From contig NC_133027.1 of NCBI RefSeq assembly GCF_048771995.1, positions 102,918,501-102,982,500 of the forward strand: a stretch of DNA of 64,000 bases. The letters are read 5' to 3'. This stretch comes from Taeniopygia guttata. Lineage: Eukaryota; Chordata; Aves; Passeriformes; Estrildidae. Positions 1-10,399 of this stretch are shown here, piece after piece. The translations under genes and the position numbers were made by a program. The stretch's first letter is position 1. Every line of letters starts with the position of its first letter. A model generated the notes under the pieces. That model was given only the letters and a program-made list of their open reading frames with translations, did no database searches and was not told the DNA's origin.

Positions 1-1313
1 GCTTTGTGGTTTTGCTTTTCAACTAGTTAGACAACACAGTGAGTGCAAAAAATATAAATGTGAGCCTGCTAAAACATGGTGCTGTACCTCACAGGCAGCT
101 AACCACACAAAGCAAAGGTCACAAGGAATAATCAGACCTTCTGTTATCAGCAAAGCTACATTTGATTTGGAAAATTGTCAACTCTGGCTTTTGCTCAGGC
201 AAATGGAGCATCCACCTCTTTCTGCCTAGCAGAGAAAGGAAAAGCCAAAGACACTGTGGACCTGAACCACTTAAAAGCATACCTAAAAAGGGTGTAACTG
301 ATGCTATGCTATGGAGCTAAAATAGTCAGAGCATATTTATATGCTTTTAAAAATAGTTAGCAGTATTTCCCATTCCCTCCACGTGGAACTCGGAACATTT
401 AGTTACAAAATTCACCCCCTCCATCCCTCCTGGTCTCTCCATAGCTGAAGAGATTAGAAAGTGCAGTCAAAGCAGGGGGCAGGGGAAGGAGAATGGCAAG
501 AATCTTTATCCCTCCTCCCCAAAGTCCACCAGGCAGTGTTTAATAAATTCAGATGGCCTGATTTCAGAAACTAACAATATCAGTTTAGCTAAACTTGCTA
601 ACAAGTCTTAGGACACTCAGTGGGCATTTTTCCCTTTTTTTGGAGAATGGGGAAAAGGAACAAATTCTCAAATTATACAAAAATGACAGTATTTCTACAG
701 CAAATTTAGAAACACCATGGCAATCTTGATTGTAATACATCAATAAAATCTAGGTACTTTTTTCTTTAAAAGCCAGGCTACACTGGCAGAAGCTTTGGAC
801 TCATTCCCACAAGTAATTCCTGGTTTGCAAGTAAGTACTCGTCATCCTGATGAAACTATTTAAGAATACAGAAATTTTCAGGACTGAGCCCTTGCCATGA
901 CTTTTGGGGAGTCACAAGCTGGGGCTGGTTCTTTTACATAACTCTGTGTACGTCCATACCGCACACTGCGATGTGGCAACTACAGATATTACTAAAGCCC
1001 ACGCTGGGTGTTGAAAACAAATGAGCTACAATTATTAGGGGTTCCACAGAAACAATTTACTCTGCTAAAAAGGAAGACTGATGGTACTGTGGCTAGCCCA
1101 CTGAGTGTCTGAATTAATTCTGCACCTCACCTTAGGTGCAGATATAATCTAGGAAGTGATTCTAAAATAGCATGTTCCTGGATGAGACACGTAGTAAAAT
1201 ATTTCATCCAGTGATGTTTGGTACATCTCTGACACATTTAATCAGAAGCCTGAACAATCTAGACACTGAAATACAAACTTACTTTTCCTTAAAATAAGTA
1301 TTCCGTAATTGTT
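1..1313. other. Sequence beyond the probable SLC30A1 3' end
   Basis: I see no coding exon, RNA gene or recognisable repeat here. By synteny RD3 should lie further left. This may still be SLC30A1 3' UTR if no listed polyadenylation signal is used. Confidence 0.4.
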
Positions 1314-2484
1314 TTTATTTTAAAAATTCAGGAATGTGATACACAATACAATTAGCTCCCCACCACTGCAGTGTTCACTTACATGAGATTCACTAGTTGC
1401 ATGCGTTGTGGAAAAAGAAATAAAATAAAGAGAGACTGTGCAGTGCTTTTGAAAGCTCTCAGTATTCTTAAGTTGTGATCTTCAGAACAAATCAAGTCTG
1501 TATAACCCCAGACAGATCAAGTTAAAAAAAACCGAGCTGTTTCACAAGCTGGTGGGCTATGGTTGGGTCTCCAACAGCCAGAAGGGAGAAATTGAGTTCT
1601 GCTGCTGCAAAGCCCCATGCTGACCTCACTCTGTGCTTTCAGGGAGTTTATCATCAAGGGCTAAGGAGACTAAAGGGCCCCAGTAACACCAGCCGGTGCT
1701 GCACGTGCGACAGGGCACATGACAGAGAGGCCACTCAGCTCCCCCTCCTGCCCCCATCCTCATCACCATCATCACTGTCACCTCTCCATCCTGTCCTGAT
1801 ACTTAAAATAACGAGGGGGAGAGCTTTTTGTCTTTTTAATCAGCCATTGCCTGCAATGGACACAGAAATAGAAAAATATGACTTCTGGCAAAAAAAAAGA
1901 AGATATTTTAAATAGTTAAAAATGGAATTAGTGACTACAACTCCCTCTATTCAGATGCATTTACTGAGACTATTAACCAATAATGGTAACTGTTAGGACT
2001 TACCAGTTGCCCTCTTATAAGAGCAACAGGAAAGAAGTAAATCAGACTTCACAGTGCTACCATGGTTAGATTTGTTGGTATTTTTTTAAATAAACTAAAG
2101 AACAGTAGTTCTACGGTGTGTTAGTGATATATGGCAGAACCTCAACAATTCATGCTAACAATTGAAACAAATTTTAAACTAGTGATGAAAATAAGTAGTG
2201 AAAGTTTACCATAGAAAGCAAGGATACACATGTAAAAAAAATAGTACTTTGTTAATTTCAAAATTTACTCGGTTAATACTCTGTAGTATAGTAGCAGTGG
2301 TAGCATACTCAGCAAACGTAGTCTCACACAAGATCTCATTTAACAGTCAACTCTAGATCATATACAGGTAATAGAAAAGAGTTAAGATACTTTAGAAAAA
2401 ACAGAAACATATATAAATACTATATTAACACATTTAAGTTAGTTTATGAGACTATACAACAAGCATAAACACAGAAAAAGGGGA

Positions 2485-2885
2485 GCAATGCTGGTGGCTG
2501 CGAAGCACCAACACCCCAAGCCAGCACACAGCCGAGCCCACCTGTCCACAGCCCGCAGCTTCCTGCAGATGCATTGAGCAGCCAAGAGGCAGAACCCCTG
2601 GGCAGTGCTGTGCTGCAGCCCAGCAATGCAGCTGCCATGGGGCTCCCTGGAAGCAGAGCAGCACCTCCAGCTTCCCCTGCTTTGGCACACAGCGCCTGGC
2701 CGGAGCGTGGCGTGAGCCGGGGCTGGGCTTGGCTCCGCAGACTGCACGGGCGATGCACAACGCTGTAACCCACCCGCGGATAATCCAGAGTTGACTGCAA
2801 TGCTCTGCTGAGAGCTTCGCTAAGACCACTGACGTGACTTGGGCCAATCCAGGTCCGATGAGCAGCAGGACTACTTTTTGTGCTA
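2485..2885. other. GC-rich block inside the probable SLC30A1 3' UTR
   Basis: A 400-base GC-rich segment with several CpGs sits sharply inside AT-rich sequence. Overlapping open frames of 102-150 codons exist on the minus strand, but none resembles a protein I know and they overlap in several frames, as chance frames do in GC-rich DNA. Its function is unknown. Confidence 0.4.
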
Positions 2886-3164
2886 TTTAGGAGCAATTAG
2901 GATGCAAGACACAAATTAGAAATGCAACCTAGGGAGGTGTTCTGTATCTGAAGGCAAAGCTACATTCCCTTCACTAACAAAACATTCTTTTTAAAAAAAT
3001 CTACATTTAAATACTGTTAAAAACCTGAAAACCACAGCACTGAAGAATTTTGTAAGGCCAAAACTATCCTCAGTTCCCTCTGGTTGTGCCTAGGTATTGC
3101 AATACATTTGTAGAAGTAGTTAATGACAGGTAATCTAGTATCTTATCCTCTTTCCAGTGCCTTC

Positions 3165-3335
3165 CAGTAACAGATCTTAGAGCTCTTCACACAATAGTTA
3201 AGCCTCACAACACCCCTGTGAGGTAGGTATTATCCCCATTTGAAGACAGGGAAACCGAGGCAAAGTGTTTATCTTGTCCAGAGTCATAGAGCAAAGAATG
3301 GAAGATCTGAGTTTTTTTCCAGTTTTGCACACAGG
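3165..3335 (-). mobile_element. MIR-type SINE relic in the SLC30A1 3' UTR
   Basis: Read on the plus strand, the block contains CTGTGAGGTAGGTATTATCC, then CCCATTTGAAGACAGGGAAACCGAGGCAAAG, then GTCCAGAGTCATAGAGCAAAG, split here as key words. This is the reverse complement of the MIR core (cctcagtttcctcatctgt, gggataataatagtacctac and flanks). The upstream part, CTTAGAGCTCTTCACAC, matches the following MIR 3' segment. It therefore lies in the same sense as SLC30A1. MIRs are ancient and scarce in birds, so a recognisable copy is notable. The ends are approximate. Confidence 0.75.
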
Positions 3336-4749
3336 AGCAATCCATTAATCACAAGACATTAGATGCCATACATAACATGAGAGTGGATCAAAAGGGCCAG
3401 TGTTTTAGATTAGATTTCTTGTATGTTTTATCTTTCAGCTCTCCTCTCTGCCAAATTCAGAGTCCACTGAGCAGTTTCTCCTTTCCTAAGGTGTAAGTTG
3501 GCAGCACACTGTAACAGCTTCATTAGAGCCAGTTATCAATTCACTGAGTCAAGATTTTAAACCACAGATTCAGATACTTGAGTAAGTGAAATTATGTGGT
3601 ACATAAACATCTCTAAGTGTGAAATACAGTGATCCTTGCACCACTTCCTCAAAAGTCAGTGGAGGGTTCCTGAGGACACAGGGGGGAACCAGGACTGAAG
3701 TCACTGCAAGTGTTTACAGACACACTCAGCTAGAAGTAAAATGCACCATTATTTTTGGGGAGCTGCTGTCTGTGCTTGAAAGCAGGAGTTATACTGTCAG
3801 TGCTTGGCAGACCCTCCCCAACAGAGCACTTATTGACAGAATTATTTTATCTTAGTAAACTCAGCATCAGCTAAATATTTATTCATAGCACTGTTGAGTC
3901 AAAGTTACTTTTAAACCTCAAAGACTTTCATGAACAGACACAACTTAGAATTAAGGGAAAACAGCAGAAAATCCATAAAATGTAAAAGTCTGTGTTACTT
4001 TATCGACCAGTCTTATGTCTTGATCACAGAGCAGTATACAGTAGCTTGAACTGCCATTCTGACAGAAAAAAACCCTTTCACATCTGTTGTTTTCAATTAC
4101 CTCGCTACCTTACCAGAAAAAAAGGGGGCAATTTCTTAAAATCACATTATGTTGTCTTTAAAATATGTTGTGCGATAAATTCACTAGAAAAGCCTTCAAA
4201 ATTTTTATTATTATTACATAGCTTTAAAAAAAATAATGTGAAACTGCAAAGTGGTTTCCAGTTTTTAGTAGTTATAGCTTTTAAAAATGTTCTATGAACT
4301 TTGGTTTTCTTAGGGCTTCTAAATAAACAATATATTAAGATATCTACAAATCAAATATTAAAGGAAAAAATAGGTCGAAGAAATCTGTAACACAAATTGA
4401 GCTCCTACATGCTTATCCCTCAAACACCTTTTCACTGGAAAAAAGTATCTTAATTTGAAGCACAGCAAAAAGTGTCTCTGCTGAAATGCTGAAACTGGGT
4501 TTCTGAAGTGTTACAGCATGGATGCACTTTCTGTCTGTCTCAGTCAAACAAAGTCGACACAAACACATTGTATCATGACAGTGACATTATATTCTTTAAA
4601 ACAAGCATTCTATATTTAGCAATATGACAAGAACAAGGACTTCAGCAATTACACTATTTGGCAAAATTTCATCTCAAACGTCTGTCTCTTCCTCTTGCAA
4701 CACAGCTGTTGACAAAGTCTCCACAACTCAGGTAGTACCCTTCAGGGAG

Positions 4750-7700
4750 TTACAAAGATGACTCAAATTGCTCGTTTTGATCGGTGTTCACCTCCAGCTT
4801 CACTGAAGGGATGCTCTCCGACTTAGTCCTCCTCGTTTTTGGAAATTCAATGACAACTTCTGAACAAGAAATACTAAGTGACGAGGATTTTTCTGTCTTC
4901 TTTGCAGTACTAGCTTCTCCTGCTCCGCAACACTGCTTCAAAGCACACTGAGTCCTGCAAGGAAACTCACATTTCCCTCTCCCTGACTCAGAGCCAACGC
5001 TGGCAAACTCGGGCTGAATGGTAGTTGCATGAATCCCTTCGTCGTGAAAGATCTCTTTGATGCGCTTGGCCACCATCATGTACGTGGAAGGGTCAGGACA
5101 CTTGATGTGAGCAGTGCCAATGATCCTACTGCCTGCTAGCTGCCAAATGTGTAATTCATGGATTGCTTCCACTCCTTCGAGGGTACGTAACTTTGAGTTC
5201 AAAGAATGGACGTCTATTTGTTTGGGAACAGTCTGTAGAAGGATGAGGGCTGATTCCCTAAGTAACGGGTAAGTTGTGTAAAGGAGTATACAGACCATAA
5301 TCAAACAGAGGACAGGATCTAAATACAGCAACCAGCAAGGACCAGCCGTCGTAATGCTCTCTTGCCCTGACCCGATAGCTCTGCCAAGTGTTTGGGATAA
5401 AGTAGCATTTTCCATGCAGTGATTATTGACACATGGATTAAAGCAAGGCCCATCTTCAGGGCATGGATTCCACAAGCCATAAAAGAGCAAGGCATTCACT
5501 ACCACAATTACTGAACCTAAGGCATCTCCAAAAACATGCAGGAAAACTCCACGCATGTTAAGTTGTGCACTAGAGTCTTCTTCAACTTCCTCTTCATCCA
5601 GAGGATAATGGCCAGCATTCCCATTCACTTGTACGTCACTCATGTCATCTTTCGTATCACCTGACAAGAAAACAATAAAACAATTAAGCATGAGCTATAA
5701 TACAACATGGCACTGTAATTCCTCATAAAATCATATCCAACAGTAAGCATAGCACACTGCGTATGAAACCAAAAAGCAACTCAACCCACACACTTAGCAA
5801 CATCTTCTCTGGCTGAGGAAAATTCCATTTACCCAATAAGTGATCTAAATAATCTGGAAGGCAACTGTTTCTACATGGAGGTTTAAGACATAGAGTGGCA
5901 AAGAATGAAGATGACCACATTTTAATTACTCTACTGAAAAACTGCTTTCACCTTTTCCAGCTGCATAACCATTTGCCTATTCACTGTTTGTTTCCTAAAC
6001 AAAATGCAGAGCTAGACAGGATATGTAAAAAAGCTGGTTTAAGTAGCTTAGTTAGGTACATTTGTTCCTTCTTTTGAAACACTGATCACATTGCTGAAAT
6101 CCATCTTTAACCATAGGACTGCATTGCTATTTCATATTAAAATTTGAAGCTAGAAGCTCAAAAGCTGTATGATACAGCTGTGTAGTAGCTTCTTTTCAGG
6201 TTTACCAATGCCTTTTCAAGAGGCTTCTGAATTCAAGGAAAAGGAAGTTCTTCCAAGATGGTGCATGGAGTTAGCAGGACCATGAGATAAATCAGCTGAA
6301 ATTTTAGGTCTAAAACGCAGAATTTACCAGCAGAATTAACTACAGAGCAGTGTAAGTTATCACCGAAACTCTGAGGATATCAACTACTGTTATTTATATT
6401 TCAGAATAAATAAATATATAGTAAAATTGTATTTTTATGCAAGTGACATATAGCTTTTGAGTGACATACAGCTCCTGATGTCCAAAGTAATTTGTCATTG
6501 ACTGTAAATAAATTAACATTTTTGTACCCTCCTTTGTCACAACTGTCTGCAATATTTACCACTCCAACACAGTTAACCAGCTACATGGGAACACATCATT
6601 ACAAAGAAGAATCCTTTCTGAACAAAAATCATCTTCCAGTGTTCAAATTGGAGAGAAGTGTACATGATTAACCTCCTGCTTTTCTTCAAAAGTGGTTTTT
6701 TTTTTTGGCTACTTCCAGTGGTAAAGAAAAGCAACAGGCACTGGCCCCTGGCCCGACAAACTGAAACAAGGAGCTCTTACTGCTCCTTGAGGTTATTGAG
6801 TTCAGAGCTTTGTAAACATTAACACGTTAATAAGACGTGCAGCTTCTGCTGTTCTGCCCTTGTGGCTGCAATTCTGCAACTGCGGAGTGCGCACAAGTGC
6901 TCTCCTCTCTGAAGAGGGAGTGGGCTCCTACCGAGGCTCAGTTCCAAGCCCAAGCTCGTTGCCTCATCCAGTACACTTCTTTCTGCCCTGAAGCTCCAGC
7001 TACATTTTCCACACTACCTCTAGGAGTTATGGAACATGGGACCTGTAACTTTCCAGAGAAGTAAATGAATTAGAGGGAAATATCTCGGGTTACAGAGTTC
7101 AGACCTCAAGGTCCACAGTGAGAGCAAGGAAAGAGGAACGCTCTACTTTGTACCAAGTACTTGGAATAGTGGAGATCTGAAAAGTCAGTACAGCTGACTT
7201 TTCTGTCAGCTGTAGTCAGTTCTATACAAGTGGGTAACATGAAACATAGTTCCAGAAAGCTCTTGAACTTTTTTTTAAAGGCAAATGGTTAGAACATGCC
7301 CATTTGAAATACACTCATTGAAATGTAACAATAAACTGATTATTTTGCATAAAGTGCATCCATAGAAATTCTTGTACAGGACTAGCCACTAAGGCTATGC
7401 CTACTTTTCACTTCCACCTCAGGAAATCAGGACTACCCCATTCTGTGATTTCCAGTGAAGGCACAGGATCACCTTTGTCATTATCTCTACATCTTGCATC
7501 TTCTCCCAAGCCTCCAATCACCTTTACCTCCAACTTTTCCATAGGCAAACTATGAGTAGCTCCATCCATTACATAATCATGACAGGGCAATGAAGGAAAT
7601 AGAAACTTATCTCAAAGTTTCACTGTGACCAAAATTATGTCCTATTACCACCTAAACACCCACAACAAATTATTTGCTCTTGCCAGAAGCACATCCATGA

Positions 7701-9686
7701 GACATTCCAGACAAGTCAGCTCACAACAATATCCATTTTAATTCATGCTATAACTAGTCCAAAACTTGGCTAAAAGCACAACTTTTCACCATTAAATAAT
7801 TCCCAAGCCAATATATGTATGAGACTAAGGGTTAAGGGAATTTTACATTGTTTGAACCTAATTATTAGGATACATTTGCTGGAACTAAACCAACATTAAG
7901 AGCTTATTACATGGTCAAGAAGATGGTGTAGTGTATTTAGATGAACTTTCCTATCCTCTTGGAAAACCTGTCTTTCCAAAACCAACACAGAGTTGGAGAA
8001 ACAGAAACTAAGTTTCTCAAATATGTATTGGAACCTCTGATCACAGAAAACCTGTTACTGTAGCAAAGTTCACTCTGATCGATTAAAGCTCCCTTTAAGC
8101 TAAAACAATGGTCTGCTGATGTCACCCTGAACCTGAAGGAGAGAAATTGGTTCCAAAGCCTGAAGTCCATTCCTTCTGGTGACAAGGATGCCCTAGGAAC
8201 AGAGAAGTGGCAATCACACACACCTTTCACTCCGCTGGCACGCAATACTTGGCTTCGACCAAGCAGCTTCAAAATCAACTATCCAGGCTTCTGGATCCAC
8301 TAAAAAATAACCCAAGAAATTCCTACCTATGAAACACTTTAACCACAATTGGGAAGGGAAGATTTTTAAACATATGCCTGCGTGCAGGTCAGTGGGAAGG
8401 CACGTGCTTTAGAAAGCTAAACAAAAATTATTCCCAAGACACCACACATGTGCCCTGACACCAGCATGCTCCACATTCCAGCTTCCACAGTTCTGACTGG
8501 CAATTTCCAAGACTTCTTCCTATTAATACCGATACTATGAAGAGACACAACATTATTACAGTGGAATACGCTTCCGTGTGTTTGGTTTAGATGGAGAGTA
8601 GCTTCCCAGGTAACTGATAACTGACCCAATGGAGCAATCCAGCTGCCGGCACAGCCAGTTCGGATGGCATTAGGAGAGCGTCTTGTGACAGCTCGTGTGG
8701 CCAGGCAAGAAACGCTTGTCACGTGCTTTTCCTTGCAGAACTAAATTTTTTCCCAGGGCAAACTGCTTTATCCTGAGACTCTTTTACACTCTGACCTGTC
8801 TGCAAGACAAACATGCAGCTTAGGGCATCCGAAGGAAAGGCGTGAGGAAGAGGTGCGACAGCCATGTGCCACAAGAGCTGCTAAGAAAGTTTCTCGCCTC
8901 TTTTCCAGGAGTGGGGACAGATGGTCCTCACAGAGTCCTGACAGAGCCCGCACCAGGTGGGACCAGGACGGCCACGACCCCACTCGGGAAAAGGAACTCC
9001 CCCCGCTTTTCTACGCGTGGATGGAGCAGCACCGCTTCCCCGCGGGGCTTACCCAGCTTCTCCTGGCTGACTCCGTTGGAGCTGCTGCAGTTCTCCACCA
9101 AGGTGCTGGTCTCGTCGCGGTTCAGCGCAGCCTCGCCGTCCCCGGGAGGCTGCTCGGGCTTGGGGCCGCCGCGGGGGTGCTGCTGCCGGCCGCCGTGCGA
9201 GTGCCCGTGGCCGTGGGCGTGCCCGTGGCCCCCGACGCCGTGGTGGTTGAAGAGGCAGAGCCCCAGCAGGTTGATGATGAGCCCCGCCACCCCCACGGCG
9301 ATGACCACCAGCGGCTGCTGGATCTCGTGGGGCTCCGTGAAGCGTTCGATGGCCTCCAGCAGGATGGTGAAGCAGAGGGCGGTGAGGAACACGGCGTTGA
9401 CGAGGGCGCCCATCACCTCGGCCCGCACCCACCCGAACGTGTTCTTCTTGGTGGCGCGGGTGCGCTGGGCGAAGCGCACGGCCACCAGCGCCACGACCAA
9501 GGCCATCACGTCGGAGAGCATGTGGAAGGAGTCGGAGAGCATGGCCAGCGACGACGTGACGCGGCTCACCGCCACCTCCACCACGAAGAACAGGAAGGTG
9601 AGCGCCAGCATGCACAGCAGCCGCGCCCGCCGGTTCTGCCAGCACCGCGGCCCGCCCGGACCGTGCGCCGCCATCCCCCCGCACAT
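4750..9686 (-). CDS. SLC30A1: Zinc exporter ZnT1 (solute carrier family 30 member 1), two coding exons
   Basis: Coding exons are 9686-9053 and 5660-4750. The donor is GTAAGC and the acceptor follows CTTGTCAG; the junction splits a glycine codon (G|GT). The product is 514 residues (human 507). ZnT1 is a plasma-membrane Zn2+ exporter of the cation diffusion facilitator family, protecting cells from zinc excess. Exon 1 encodes four membrane segments and a His-rich cytosolic loop (about residues 148-170, many HG repeats). Exon 2 encodes two more segments and the cytosolic C-terminal domain. Both HxxxD zinc sites are present: FHMLSD (H55, D59) and LHVFGD (H253, D257). A CxxxC-type extracellular loop with an N-A-T glycosylation sequon lies between the last two segments, and the C-terminus ends ESSL as in mammals. 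The start is ambiguous: a first ATG at 9686 and a second in frame at 9674 (better +4 G, 510 aa). Both extend 8-12 residues beyond the human N-terminus. Identification is by recalled family sequence. Confidence 0.96.
5661..9052 (-). other. SLC30A1: SLC30A1 intron 1
   Basis: This is the single 3.4 kb intron of SLC30A1, with canonical GT-AG ends. Human SLC30A1 also has two coding exons. I see no repeat or second gene inside it. The reading frame of exon 1 runs on into the intron as far as 8928, which is chance read-through in GC-rich DNA. Confidence 0.9.
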
Positions 9687-9825
9687 CGCGGCTGCCCCGG
9701 CGGGGGTGCGAGGAGCGCGGCGGGCGGTCGGAGCCCCGAGCGCTCGGGCGGCCGCTCCGCTCCCCCCGCGCCGCCGCCGCCGCCGCTGCCGCCGCTCCCT
9801 CCGCAGGCGCCGGGCGAGCAAACTT

Positions 9826-9832
9826 TGCACCC
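9826..9832 (+). promoter_or_regulatory. SLC30A1: Metal response element core (MTF-1 site)
   Basis: TGCACCC matches the MRE core TGCRCNC and is followed by GAGCCC, close to the extended GGCCC flank. It lies 140 bp upstream of the first ATG, in reverse orientation to the gene; MREs work in both orientations. ZnT1 induction by zinc through MTF-1 is established in mammals. I found only this one exact core in the island. Confidence 0.55.
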
Positions 9833-10249
9833 GAGCCCCCTCACTCTTTTCACACGGAACCCGAGCGCCGCCTCGGCCACGCCCCCGCCCGCGCCCCATT
9901 GGCCGGCGCGCCCCGCCCGCCCGGCCGTGCCCTCCCGCCCCCGCGCCCGGCCCCGCTCCCCATTGGCCCGCGCGCCCTCGCGACAGCGGGGCCCCGCCCC
10001 CGCCCGTTAACGCCCAGCGGGCCGCGGCCTCCCCGTTCCGCCCGCCCGCGCCCGGAACGGGGAGTGGGCGGGGCCACGCGTGACGCGCCGGGGAACGACG
10101 GATCCCCATTGGCTCACCGGCCGGCTTTCCCCTCCCGCCCCGCCCCCGCAGGCCCCGCCCGCGGCGAGCGGGACTCGTGCAAAAGGTGCGCTTCACACGG
10201 CCCCGGCCCGGCGCGCGCCCGGGGGCGGGGCCCGGCGTGAGGGGCGCTG

Positions 10250-10257
10250 TGACGTCA
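10250..10257 (+). promoter_or_regulatory. SLC30A1: Perfect palindromic CRE (TGACGTCA)
   Basis: The full 8-bp CREB/ATF consensus lies at the distal edge of the SLC30A1 CpG island, flanked by GC boxes. It is a good candidate CREB/ATF site because it is exact and in an unmethylated-type island. Its use is inferred. Confidence 0.55.
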
Positions 10258-10376
10258 CGGGCCCTGAGCGGGGATTTCGGGTGGGATTTGCGGTTTTCGG
10301 CCACTTTTTGCGGGGGCGGGCGCCTGTTTAATTTTCTCTGTTTAATCTTTCTCTTTAATTTTTCCTCTGTCTAATT

Positions 10377-10399
10377 AAAAGATTAATTTTTAATCTTTT
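10377..10399. repeat. AT-rich inverted repeat just past the SLC30A1 island
   Basis: Arms AAAAGATTAA and TTAATCTTTT of 10 nt with a 3-nt spacer, within a TTAATCTTT-rich patch immediately outside the CpG island. It could form a small cruciform. It has no assigned function. Confidence 0.5.

Larger units (their letters stand above)
1314..4749 (-). other. SLC30A1: Probable SLC30A1 3' UTR
   Basis: This AT-rich stretch follows the SLC30A1 stop codon. Minus-strand AATAAA signals occur at 4204-4209, 3878-3883 and 1314-1319. Mammalian SLC30A1 has a long 3' UTR, and the distal signal would give about 3.4 kb here. Which signal is used cannot be read from sequence alone. The stretch contains a MIR relic and a GC-rich block, listed separately. 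Confidence 0.5.
9687..10330 (-). promoter_or_regulatory. SLC30A1: SLC30A1 CpG-island promoter and 5' UTR
   Basis: Very GC- and CpG-rich sequence directly upstream of the SLC30A1 start, continuous with GC-rich exon 1. Three inverted CCAAT boxes (ATTGG on plus) lie at 9898-9902, 9962-9966 and 10108-10112. There are many GGGCGG-type Sp1 boxes and no clear TATA box. A CRE and a metal-response core are listed separately. The GC content drops abruptly at about 10.33 kb. A TATA-less CpG-island promoter suits a broadly expressed gene. Confidence 0.8.

Noticed and set aside
8842-10083. Plus-strand open frames of 413 and 385 codons over SLC30A1 exon 1 and its promoter
   Set aside because: They are antisense shadows of a GC-rich exon and CpG island. 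The minus frame encodes unmistakable ZnT1.
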